This document shows, piece by piece, positions 1-6,554 of a DNA stretch of 7,952 bases. Within the stretch, counting starts at the first letter, position 1. Each line of letters starts with the position of its first letter. This stretch comes from an uncultured Planctomycetaceae bacterium (GTDB taxonomy: Bacteria > Planctomycetota > Planctomycetia > Pirellulales > Pirellulaceae): positions 1 to 7,952 of the forward strand of contig CAIXSC010000626.1 in NCBI GenBank assembly GCA_903921945.1, read 5' to 3'. The translations under genes were made by a program, and so were the position numbers. The notes below the pieces were generated by a model. The model was not told the origin of the DNA. It made no database searches and saw only the letters and a list, made by a program, of their open reading frames with translations.

Positions 1-10
1 GCACCCCGGG

Positions 11-27
11 CCGGCGTTCACCGCCGG
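11..27. other. GC hairpin at the carB stop codon
   Basis: CCGGCG (11-16) and CGCCGG (22-27) form a perfect 6-bp stem with a 5-base loop that includes the carB stop codon (18-20). A competing pairing of CCCCGG (4-9) with CCGGGG (24-29) is also possible. No T-run is seen before the window ends, so calling it a terminator would be speculative; it may be chance in GC-rich sequence. Confidence 0.25.
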
Positions 28-3000
28 GGCTGGGGGAAGCGTTCTTGCAACGACTGGACGGTCATTTCTTCCTGGGCGAGCGCTTCCATCGCCTTGATCG
101 CCGCCTCGGCGGCAGGAATCGTGGTGATGCATGGCACACCGGACTGTACGGCCGCCGCGCGGATCTTCCCCTCGTCCGTTCGCGCGCCCTTGCCGCTGGG
201 CGTGTTAATCACCAGCTTGACCTTGCCGTCGTTCAGGAAGTCGAGCAAATTCGGACGACCTTCGGCCAGCTTGAACACCCGTTGAACCGGCACGCCAGCG
301 GCTTCCAATTGCCGGGCCGTGCCCTCGGTGGCCAGCAGTTCGCAGCCAAAATCGACCAGACGCTTGGCCAGCGGCACAATCGCCTCTTTGTGGCGGCGAG
401 TGACACTGACGAAGATGAGACCGCTGCGCGGCAACAACACGCCGGCGGCCAATTGGCTCTTCGCGAACGCGATCGAAAACCGCTCGCTGATTCCCATGAC
501 CTCGCCCGTGCTCCGCATTTCGGGGCCGAGCACAATGTCGACGCCGGCGAATTTGCGGAACGGAAACACGCTCTCTTTCACCGACACGTGCGCGGGAATT
601 GGCTCGCGTTCGATCCCCAGTTCGCGAAGCTTCACGCCGGTCATCACCTTCGCGGCGATTTTCGCGATCGGCAATCCGGTCGCCTTCGCCACAAACGGCA
701 CCGTGCGGCTCGCGCGCGGATTGACTTCCAGCACGTAGACCTTGAACTTGCCGTCCTCTTTTTTCACCGCGAACTGGACGTTCATAAGCCCGACGACCCG
801 CAGCCGCCGCGCCATCGCTTGCGTGGCCTCGCGGATTTCGTTCACCACCGGGGCCGGCAAGCTGTACGGAGGAATCGCGCACGCCGAGTCGCCCGAGTGG
901 ATGCCCGCTTCCTCGATGTGCTCCATCACTCCCATGACCACGACATCGTCGCCGTCCGCCACGCAGTCGACATCCACTTCCGTGGCGTCTTCCAGGAACC
1001 GGTCGATCAGCACCGGCTGGCCTTGGGCCACGACGAACGCCTCGGCGACAAACCGCTCGAACTGCGATTCGTCGTAGCAAATCTCCATCGCGCGGCCACC
1101 CAAGACGAAGCTCGGACGAACCAACGAAGGGAAACCGATCTTGGCCGCTTCCAGCCGCGCTTGGTCCAGGTTGCGGGCGATGCCGTTGGCCGGTTGGTTG
1201 AGCTTCAGGTCGACGAGCAACTGCTGGAATTTCTCGCGATCCTCCGCCGCTTCGATCGTGTCGACGCTGGTGCCGATAATCGGCACGCCAGCCGTGTGCA
1301 GCGCCCGCGCCAGATTGAGCGGTGTTTGGCCGCCGAACTGAACGATCACGCCTTCCGGCTGTACGCGGTCGAAGATGTTCAGCACATCCTCGGCGGTCAG
1401 CGGCTCGAAGAACAGCAAATCGCTCGTGTCGTAATCGGTGCTGACGGTTTCCGGGTTCGAGTTGACCATGACCGACTCGATACCCAGCTCGCGCAACGCG
1501 AAGCTCGCGTGGCAGCAGCAGTAATCGAATTCGATGCCTTGGCCAATGCGGTTCGGCCCGCCACCCAGGACCATCACGCGGCGCCCGCCCGGCTTCTTCG
1601 GCGGCGTCTCGTCCTCGTCCTCGTATGTCGAATAGTAATACGGCGTGTACGCTTCGAATTCGGCCGCGCACGTATCGACCGACTTGAACGTGGCGATCAC
1701 ACCCATCGCCTTGCGATAGGCGCGAACCTCGGACTCGGTCGTGCTCCAGAGCGTCGCCAATTGACGATCGGAGAAGCCAAGCTGCTTGGCGCGGCGAAGG
1801 AGCTCGCGGCTGGCGGAAGCCAATCCGTCCACGCGTCGCAGTTCCTCTTCAAACTCGACAAGCTCGTGCAGTTGATCCAGGAACCAAGGATCGATGTGCG
1901 AGAGCGCATGGATTTCGGCCAGCGACATCCCGGCCTTCATCGCGTAACGAAGGTACCAAACCCGTTCGTGGTTGGGCGTGGCCAGCTTGCCGCGAATGTC
2001 GGTGATCGAGGGCTGCTGGGCCGAACCCCATAGATCCTTGCCGTCGCAGCCGAAACCGAACGAGCCCACTTCCAAGCCGCGGAGCGCTTTCTGGAACGAT
2101 TCCTTGAACGTCCGGCCAATCGCCATCGTCTCGCCAACGCTCTTCATCTGCGTGGTGAGCGTCGCGTCCGCCTCGGGGAATTTTTCGAACGCGAACCGTG
2201 GAATCTTCGTGACCACGTAATCGATCGTCGGTTCAAAACAGGCCTTGGTCCGTTTCGTGATGTCATTCGGCAGCTCGTGAAGGCGGTAGCCAACCGCCAG
2301 CTTCGCGGCGATCTTGGCGATCGGAAAACCGGTCGCCTTCGACGCCAAGGCCGACGAGCGGCTGACACGCGGATTCATTTCGATGACAATCATCCGTCCG
2401 GTGTGCGGATGGATGGCGAACTGGATGTTCGAACCGCCCGTTTCAACACCGATCTCGCGAATGACCGCCAGACTGGCGTCGCGCATCCGCTGATATTCCT
2501 TGTCGCTGAGCGTCTGGGCCGGCGCGACGGTGATCGAGTCGCCCGTGTGAACGCCCATCGGATCGAAGTTCTCGATCGAGCAGATGATCACGACATTGTC
2601 ATCCATGTCGCGCATCACCTCCATCTCGTACTCTTTCCAGCCGATGATCGACTCTTCGATCAACACCTCGGTGACCGGCGACTGGTCGAGCCCGCGGCGG
2701 ACCAGCGTATCGAATTCCTCGCGGTTGTAAGCGATGGCCGAACCGCTGCCGCCCAGCGTGAAACTGGGTCGTACGACGCACGGCAGGCCAACCATGGCGA
2801 GCACCTTGCGGGCATCCTCGACGTTATGCACGGTCGCCCCGCGACACACCTCGAGCCCAATCTTCTCCATGGCCCGCTTGAACTGCTCGCGCTCCTCGGC
2901 CTTGGCGATCACGTCCGCGCGGGCCCCGATCATTTCGACGTTGTACTTCGCCAGCACGCCGTGGCGAGCCAAGTCCATGGCCAGATTGAGTCCCGTTTGG

Positions 3001-3275
3001 CCGCCGAGCGTCGGCAAGAGCGCATCGGGGCGTTCCCGCTCGATGATCTTCTCGACAATCTCCCACGTGAGAGGCTCGATGTACGTCCGGTCGGCGGTGG
3101 TCGGGTCGGTCATGATCGTCGCCGGGTTCGAATTGACCAGGACGACTTCGTAACCTTCCTCGCGCAAGGCCTTGCAGGCTTGCGTGCCCGAATAGTCGAA
3201 CTCGCAAGCCTGTCCGATGATGATGGGACCCGAGCCGATGAGCAGGATTTTTCGGATGTCGGTACGGCGGGGCAC
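18..3275 (-). CDS. carB: Carbamoyl phosphate synthase large subunit
   Basis: Synthesises carbamoyl phosphate from bicarbonate, two ATP and ammonia channelled from the glutaminase subunit CarA, feeding pyrimidine and arginine synthesis in the cytoplasm. At 1085 residues it is about the family length (E. coli 1073). The two homologous ATP-grasp halves are visible. The first (about 1-400) has GQACEFDYSG at 21-30, TLGGSGSA at 173-180 and EMNPRVSRSSALASKATG from 299. An oligomerisation segment follows (about 400-550). The second synthetase half (about 565-940) has GGGPNRIGQGIEFDY at 571-585, FVLGGRAM at 723-730 and EVNPRASRTVPFVAKATG from 850. The C-terminal MGS-like allosteric domain (about 945-1070) has ATEGTARQL and NTPSGKG. 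The metal-binding Glu/Asn pairs (E299/N301 and E850/N852) are intact. The start is GTG at 3275, giving the standard PRRTDIRKILLIGSGP N-terminus; an AAGGA lies about 10 bases upstream. carA is not in the window. The 164-bp gap to the upstream gene and the terminator there suggest a separate promoter. Confidence 0.98.
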   Translation of the reverse strand: MPRRTDIRKILLIGSGPIIIGQACEFDYSGTQACKALREEGYEVVLVNSNPATIMTDPTTADRTYIEPLTWEIVEKIIERERPDALLPTLGGQTGLNLAMDLARHGVLAKYNVEMIGARADVIAKAEEREQFKRAMEKIGLEVCRGATVHNVEDARKVLAMVGLPCVVRPSFTLGGSGSAIAYNREEFDTLVRRGLDQSPVTEVLIEESIIGWKEYEMEVMRDMDDNVVIICSIENFDPMGVHTGDSITVAPAQTLSDKEYQRMRDASLAVIREIGVETGGSNIQFAIHPHTGRMIVIEMNPRVSRSSALASKATGFPIAKIAAKLAVGYRLHELPNDITKRTKACFEPTIDYVVTKIPRFAFEKFPEADATLTTQMKSVGETMAIGRTFKESFQKALRGLEVGSFGFGCDGKDLWGSAQQPSITDIRGKLATPNHERVWYLRYAMKAGMSLAEIHALSHIDPWFLDQLHELVEFEEELRRVDGLASASRELLRRAKQLGFSDRQLATLWSTTESEVRAYRKAMGVIATFKSVDTCAAEFEAYTPYYYSTYEDEDETPPKKPGGRRVMVLGGGPNRIGQGIEFDYCCCHASFALRELGIESVMVNSNPETVSTDYDTSDLLFFEPLTAEDVLNIFDRVQPEGVIVQFGGQTPLNLARALHTAGVPIIGTSVDTIEAAEDREKFQQLLVDLKLNQPANGIARNLDQARLEAAKIGFPSLVRPSFVLGGRAMEICYDESQFERFVAEAFVVAQGQPVLIDRFLEDATEVDVDCVADGDDVVVMGVMEHIEEAGIHSGDSACAIPPYSLPAPVVNEIREATQAMARRLRVVGLMNVQFAVKKEDGKFKVYVLEVNPRASRTVPFVAKATGLPIAKIAAKVMTGVKLRELGIEREPIPAHVSVKESVFPFRKFAGVDIVLGPEMRSTGEVMGISERFSIAFAKSQLAAGVLLPRSGLIFVSVTRRHKEAIVPLAKRLVDFGCELLATEGTARQLEAAGVPVQRVFKLAEGRPNLLDFLNDGKVKLVINTPSGKGARTDEGKIRAAAVQSGVPCITTIPAAEAAIKAMEALAQEEMTVQSLQERFPQPRR

Positions 3276-3333
3276 GCGTCGCGGTTCCTTCGTGAAGCCG
3301 GCGCGCAGCGGCGCCGTGAGCGGGTGGCGGTCC

Positions 3334-3360
3334 GACGTTCGCCCAGCTTGGCGAACCGTC
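3334..3360. promoter_or_regulatory. Inverted repeat in the carB leader region
   Basis: GTTCGCC (3337-3343) and GGCGAAC (3350-3356) pair perfectly around a 6-base loop. The stem extends through a one-base bulge by the outer GAC (3334-3336) and GTC (3358-3360). It lies about 60 bases upstream of the carB GTG start, in the only non-coding space available for a carB promoter. It could be a leader-RNA hairpin or an operator. No convincing -10/-35 pair was recognised beside it, and nothing in the sequence says what would bind it. Confidence 0.35.
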
Positions 3361-3389
3361 TAAAATTTCACGAAGTTAGCACGCGATCC

Positions 3390-3420
3390 CACCCGGAAAA
3401 AGGTGTCACCCGGAAAAAGG
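3390..3420. repeat. 14-bp direct repeat, two copies
   Basis: CACCCGGAAAAAGG occurs at 3390-3403 and again at 3407-3420 (17-bp period, exact copies). On the minus strand each copy reads CCTTTTTCCGGGTG. The first-transcribed copy forms most of the loop of the terminator-like hairpin described here, and the second supplies its T-run. The duplication may be how the terminator arose, or the whole block may be a dispersed intergenic element. Confidence 0.7.
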
Positions 3421-3432
3421 CGAGCGACACCG
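3397..3432 (-). terminator. Probable Rho-independent terminator after the zinc-ribbon DUF1559 gene
   Basis: Read on the minus strand, GGTGTC (3431-3426) pairs with GACACC (3407-3402) and is followed directly by TTTTT (3401-3397). It starts about 8 bases after the TAA of the gene ending at 3440, the right place for a terminator. The stem is only 6 bp and the loop is long (18 bases), so it is weaker than a textbook example. It would separate carB transcription from the upstream gene. Confidence 0.45.
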
Positions 3433-3439
3433 TGCCGAG

Positions 3440-4462
3440 TTACGGCTGGAACACGACATTTCCGTCGTTCCGCAGCATGAGATAGGTGATCATTGGGTCG
3501 GCAACCGAGTTCTCGACCATGCGTACCGACCCGTCCGCGTAGGCGCTCAGGAACCCCCGGCCATAGGTCATGCCCAGGCCACGGCGTGATTGCCGCTCGT
3601 CGAACACCCAATTTCGCGGACTCTCCCAACCCACACTCTCCGATGCGTCCGACTCCAGGTACATCAGGGTGTTCGACGTGCCATCATTGATGTCCGCGAA
3701 ACTTACCGTCCGAGCGTCTTGACTGAAGATCGGCTGGGGACGCTTGCGGTCCCAAGTGTCGTCGCCGGCCGGCACTTTCAGCGAGTCCACAATCGCCAGA
3801 TAGGTCGTGTTGGACGTGCTCGGCGGCTGCATCGGCGATCCGTAAAGTCTCGGCATCGCGGTCGACAACCACTGATTGGCCGGACTGTCCCACGGCTCGT
3901 TGTAGTTCACTCGGTCATGGATAATCCGTTGTTCCAAAAACGGCAGCAGACGCACCCGCCCGCTCATCGCTAAACCATACTCGCGGTCCTCGGCGCCGGC
4001 GTACGGCAGATACTTGTAAGTGTCCGCGTAATTATGGACTGCGAGCGCGATTTGCTTGAGGTTGTTCATGGATTGCACGCGTCGCGCGGCCTGCCGCGCC
4101 TGGCCGACCGCGGGGAACAGCAACGCTCCGACGATCAACAGAACCAAAAAAACGCCGGCCCCCAATACGCCCAGGATCACCAGCACCGTTACCCAGGAAC
4201 TGGACCCACGTGCTGGCGGCGTGCCAGTCGGATAAGCCGACTGTAGGTAGCCAGCTTGTGAGTAGCCGGCTTGTGGGTAGCCGGCTTGCGGGTAGCTCGG
4301 CGGTGATTGGCTGGGTTGAGCGGGCCCGGGGTTAGGAGCCGTGCGTGGCGACGGCACGGTGATTTGGGCCCCGCATTTCGCGCATGGTCCGGTCTGGCCC
4401 GCGTATCGGTCATCGACCAGGGTCGAGTGGCCGCAGCGCGGGCAACTGAAGGGGATCGGCAT
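3440..4462 (-). CDS. DUF1559 family protein with N-terminal zinc ribbon and membrane helix
   Basis: 340-residue protein of unknown function. Residues 1-36 form a zinc ribbon with Cys7-x2-Cys10 and Cys27-x2-Cys30. Next comes a Pro/Gly/Tyr/Gln-rich linker (about 38-87) containing QAGYP-like pentapeptides. A strong membrane helix follows at about 90-118 (VTVLVILGVLGAGVFLVLLI and onward), leading straight into the DUF1559 signature (QARQAARRVQSMNNLKQIALAVHNYADTY, 121-149). The rest is typical of the family: FADINDGTSNTLMYLES (255-271) and a C-terminal ADGSVRMVENSVADPMITYLMLRNDG (309-334). Most DUF1559 proteins start with a type IV pilin-like leader; here the ribbon and linker replace it, predicting a cytoplasmic ribbon and an exported C-terminal domain, or an uncleaved anchor. 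The ATG at 4462 has GGAG 9 bases upstream. It lies 52 bp downstream of a second DUF1559 gene. The family call is firm; the role is unknown. Confidence 0.9.
   Translation of the reverse strand: MPIPFSCPRCGHSTLVDDRYAGQTGPCAKCGAQITVPSPRTAPNPGPAQPSQSPPSYPQAGYPQAGYSQAGYLQSAYPTGTPPARGSSSWVTVLVILGVLGAGVFLVLLIVGALLFPAVGQARQAARRVQSMNNLKQIALAVHNYADTYKYLPYAGAEDREYGLAMSGRVRLLPFLEQRIIHDRVNYNEPWDSPANQWLSTAMPRLYGSPMQPPSTSNTTYLAIVDSLKVPAGDDTWDRKRPQPIFSQDARTVSFADINDGTSNTLMYLESDASESVGWESPRNWVFDERQSRRGLGMTYGRGFLSAYADGSVRMVENSVADPMITYLMLRNDGNVVFQP
4246..4290 (-). repeat. 15-bp tandem repeat encoding QAGY(P/S/L) in the DUF1559 linker
   Basis: Three adjacent 15-bp units (4246-4260, 4261-4275, 4276-4290), each close to GGTAGCCGGCTTGTG on the plus strand, with a partial fourth beginning at 4291. 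They differ by one to three bases each. In the minus-strand gene they encode the QAGY pentapeptides in the Tyr/Gln/Pro-rich linker between zinc ribbon and membrane helix. The unit is a multiple of three, so copy-number change would keep the frame. Confidence 0.85.
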
Positions 4463-4479
4463 CGCGAAATACTCCGGTG

Positions 4480-4506
4480 AAAAATCGTGACTTGCGGCCT
4501 CACGAT
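4480..4506 (-). terminator. Rho-independent terminator between the two DUF1559 genes
   Basis: On the minus strand ATCGTGA (4506-4500) pairs perfectly with TCACGAT (4490-4484) around a 9-base loop (GGCCGCAAG), followed by TTTT (4483-4480). It begins 9 bases after the TAG of the prepilin-like gene (stop at 4515-4517). It ends only 17 bases before the next start codon and just upstream of that gene's GGAG. It could be a full terminator or an attenuator controlling read-through into the zinc-ribbon gene. Confidence 0.55.
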
Positions 4507-4514
4507 CGCCGCGA

Positions 4515-5498
4515 CTATTCGAAGTCGGCGCTCTTCAACGGGAATTGCCGGTGAGGCGCGGTGGACTTCGGACTGTCGGTTGTCAGCAGTTGTTGGTACA
4601 CGCGGTACTCGATGCTGTCGCGGATGAACGCGGTATGGCGGTCGGCGAACACCGCGACAACGCCGCCCGAATGGGCGCTCGAAGGATGCACGTCGTCTTG
4701 CGACATGGTTGCCCACGAGGTCGTGGTCTTCTTGTTGCCGTTGATTTTGGCGGTGGTCGGCGTTTGCGTCGGGGCCGGCATTCCAGTGTCGACGCCGGTC
4801 GTCGGCGTATCCGAGTAGTATTTGAAGCACATGAGATTCGAGCCGTTGGCGAAGACGCCGTTGGCGTACTTGTTGTCGATGCCGCCGTAGGACCACAAGC
4901 CAGCCAAGAGGCTCTCCGAGTACAGGAGGGTGTTGCTGGCGCCATCCTTCAAGTTCGACATGTTCATGCGACCGGCGGCGACAGGTTGGTTGCCCAACGG
5001 CGACGTGGCCGGCACCCCGTTGACGAACACGCCATTGAACTGACCCTCGATCATCGGCGCCGTCACTGCGGCCGGCAGATAACCGGCGTTGGCGACGTAC
5101 GAGTTATGCGCGGCCTGGTCATCGGGCGGCGGATCGCTGGGGCAGCGGAACCCCTTAACATAGGGTCGCAACCGCGCGTCGGTGATCAAGACGGACGTGT
5201 CGTTCCACAGGTCGTAAACGCCGGACTGGTCCATGTTGGGCAGCAACAGGATGACCCAGGAAGCTTCCTTCCCGGCGAGCGCTTCGCGATAGCCGGGAAA
5301 GCGGCTGCGATTGGTTTCGAACACCAGCGTCGCCGCTCCGAGCTGCGACAGTTGGTTCGTACACTGGGTCCGCCGAGCGGACTCGCGGGCGGCCTGAACC
5401 GCCGGCATGAGCAAACCGGCCAACACACCGATGATCGCGATGACCACCAGCAGTTCGACGAGGGTGAAACCCCGGCGAAGACGACGTTGTTGCGACAT
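4515..5498 (-). CDS. DUF1559 prepilin-like protein (type IV pilin-type N-terminal leader)
   Basis: 327-residue exported protein with a type II secretion/type IV pilin leader: MSQQRRLRRG, then FTLVELLVVIAIIGVLAGLL. The predicted prepilin peptidase cut is between Gly10 and Phe11, with the conserved Glu at +5 (E15). The helix runs into the DUF1559 start, MPAVQAARESARRTQCTNQLSQLG (31-54). Later family features are FRCPSDPP (117-124), NSYVANAGY (132-140), LKDGASNTLLYSES (183-196) and HSGGVVAVFADRHTAFIRDSI (276-296). An open frame extends upstream to 5651, but the start at 5498 is chosen because it gives the leader and has AGGAG upstream (about 7-base spacing); the extension is Arg/Ser-rich and would put about 50 residues before the leader. 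DUF1559 proteins are abundant in planctomycetes and of undetermined function, probably pseudopilin-like or cell-surface. A terminator follows the stop codon. Confidence 0.93.
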   Translation of the reverse strand: MSQQRRLRRGFTLVELLVVIAIIGVLAGLLMPAVQAARESARRTQCTNQLSQLGAATLVFETNRSRFPGYREALAGKEASWVILLLPNMDQSGVYDLWNDTSVLITDARLRPYVKGFRCPSDPPPDDQAAHNSYVANAGYLPAAVTAPMIEGQFNGVFVNGVPATSPLGNQPVAAGRMNMSNLKDGASNTLLYSESLLAGLWSYGGIDNKYANGVFANGSNLMCFKYYSDTPTTGVDTGMPAPTQTPTTAKINGNKKTTTSWATMSQDDVHPSSAHSGGVVAVFADRHTAFIRDSIEYRVYQQLLTTDSPKSTAPHRQFPLKSADFE

Positions 5499-5599
5499 GA
5501 TCACTCTCCTGCTGGCTCGGCTCCGCGTCGCGTCCGTCCCTTGATGACTCGCGGAACAGCGGCGGACGGATCCCCTGGATTGGAAGCGTTGCGGGCGAA

Positions 5600-5640
5600 G
5601 ATTCGAAATACGATTCGAAACGATGTCCGTGGTTCGATAC
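5600..5640. promoter_or_regulatory. Cluster of TTCGA repeats in the divergent region
   Basis: GATTCGAAA occurs at 5600-5608 and 5612-5620, exactly 12 bp apart, followed by the related GTTCGATAC at 5632-5640. The first two contain the palindrome TTCGAA. This AT-richer patch lies 102-142 bp upstream of the prepilin-like gene and about 140-180 bp upstream of the queC-like gene, inside the 283-bp divergent region. The spacing would suit tandem operator sites, but no regulator is known and no clear promoter was recognised. The remainder of 5499-5781 shows only a possible 7-bp stem (TCCGTCC 5533-5539 with GGACGGA 5564-5570). Confidence 0.35.
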
Positions 5641-5781
5641 GATCGTGACAAGCTTGCGGCGGGCAGATCCCCCGGCCGGAAGGCCTAAGTAGGGCTTGTG
5701 GGATTTTCGCAGAATGTCCAAGCTGAGTCCAGTTCTTCGAAAAAAATCCCCGGCTCGCCGACCGGCACCAGGAGCGACCTC

Positions 5782-6519
5782 ATGCCCGCCACCGTCGGAA
5801 TCTTGTTGAGCGGCGGTCTCGACAGCGCGATTCTCCTCGCGAAACTGCTCGCCGATGGCCATTCGGTCCAGCCGTTCTACGTTCATTTCGGGCTGAGCTG
5901 GGAAGGCTCCGAGCGCCGTGGCGCCGAGCTGTTTTGGCGGGCGCTGGCGGCCGGCGGCCCAGGCGCGGCTGGCGGCCCAGGCGCGGCTGGCGGCCCAGGC
6001 GCGGTTGGCGGCCCAGGCGTGGCTGGCGCGCGGCTGGAGCCGATCGTGGATCTGGCACTGCCAGTCACCGATCTCTATGGAGAACACTGGAGCGTCACCG
6101 GAGCGAATGTGCCGGGATTTGACACGCCCGACGAGGCGGTTTTTTTGCCCGGCCGCAATCCCATCCTGCTGGTCAAAACGGCCGTGTGGTGCCAGATGCA
6201 CGGCATCGAGGAACTGGCCCTCGCGCCGCTCGCCCAAAACCCATTCGGCGACGCCAGCGAGGCGTTTTTCGACACGTTCGCTCAAGCCATGTCGCTCGCC
6301 ATGTCCCGGCCGCTCCGCATTGTGCGGCCATTTCTCCACTGCTCAAAAACCGAAGTCATGCGACTCGGCCAAGACTTGCCGCTCGAACTGACGTTTTCCT
6401 GCATCCGCCCCGTTCGCGAACAACATTGCGGCGACTGCAATAAATGCGCGGAACGACAACTCGCCTTCCGTAACGCCGGTCTGACCGACCGCACCACCTA
6501 CGCCCGCCGTCCCTCGTGA
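5782..6519 (+). CDS. QueC-like PP-loop ATPase (7-cyano-7-deazaguanine synthase family, divergent)
   Basis: 245-residue cytoplasmic protein. Canonical QueC converts 7-carboxy-7-deazaguanine plus ammonia and ATP to preQ0 for queuosine and related modifications. Family marks seen: PP-loop SGGLDS (10-15), FLPGRN (121-126), and the C-terminal zinc site Cys207-x8-Cys216-x2-Cys219-x2-Cys222 followed by ERQLAFRNAG. Differences from canonical QueC: the usual DYGQRH segment is replaced by HFGLSWE (35-41), and the usual DYSGYPDCR segment by NPFGDAS (153-159). Substrate identity is therefore uncertain and no gene symbol is given. Residues 58-84 are a collagen-like Gly-X-Y insert, making the protein slightly longer than E. 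coli QueC (about 231). The start at 5782 is preferred because AGGAG sits 7 bases upstream and the sequence begins just before the first beta strand; an in-frame GTG at 5698 would add 28 unconserved-looking residues. No queD, queE, queF or tgt is nearby. It converges with the epimerase gene, 142 bp away. Confidence 0.88.
   Translation: MPATVGILLSGGLDSAILLAKLLADGHSVQPFYVHFGLSWEGSERRGAELFWRALAAGGPGAAGGPGAAGGPGAVGGPGVAGARLEPIVDLALPVTDLYGEHWSVTGANVPGFDTPDEAVFLPGRNPILLVKTAVWCQMHGIEELALAPLAQNPFGDASEAFFDTFAQAMSLAMSRPLRIVRPFLHCSKTEVMRLGQDLPLELTFSCIRPVREQHCGDCNKCAERQLAFRNAGLTDRTTYARRPS
5953..6024 (+). repeat. 18-bp tandem repeat, four copies, encoding a collagen-like insert
   Basis: Units at 5953-5970, 5971-5988, 5989-6006 and 6007-6024 follow GGCGGCCCAGGCGCGGCT. 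The first two are identical and the last two differ by one base each. In frame they encode GGPGAA, GGPGAA, GGPGAV and GGPGVA, which with the following GAR gives nine uninterrupted Gly-X-Y triplets (residues 58-84 of the QueC-like protein). The near identity of copies suggests recent expansion by slippage. Confidence 0.95.
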
Positions 6520-6554
6520 ACCATCAAGCCGGTCGACGTTTACCGCCGAGGCCG

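Noticed and set aside
45..2033. 662-codon open frame on the plus strand, antisense to carB
   Set aside because: It is a mirror of the strongly conserved carB frame in GC-rich DNA; the translation is His/Arg/Asp-rich low-complexity text without any family motif, and no start context supports it.
2277..3485. 402-codon open frame on the plus strand opposite the 5' part of carB
   Set aside because: Same antisense artefact; composition is typical of a reverse-frame shadow and it runs on into intergenic sequence.
5499..5651. Upstream extension of the prepilin-like gene to a start at 5651
   Set aside because: It would place about 50 Arg/Ser-rich residues before a pilin leader that must be near the N-terminus, and the ribosome binding site is at the 5498 start.
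5641..5700. Promoter for the prepilin-like gene (TTGTCA at about 5653-5648 on the minus strand)
   Set aside because: The hexamer resembles a -35 box, but the sequence 17 bases downstream is a poor -10, and planctomycete promoter consensus is not well enough defined to call it.
5953..6024. CRISPR-like array
   Set aside because: The repeats are contiguous 18-bp units without spacers and are in frame within a coding region.
5155..6339. 394-codon minus-strand frame spanning the divergent region and both flanking genes
   Set aside because: It overlaps two well-supported genes in other frames and crosses the intergenic region; no recognisable motifs.
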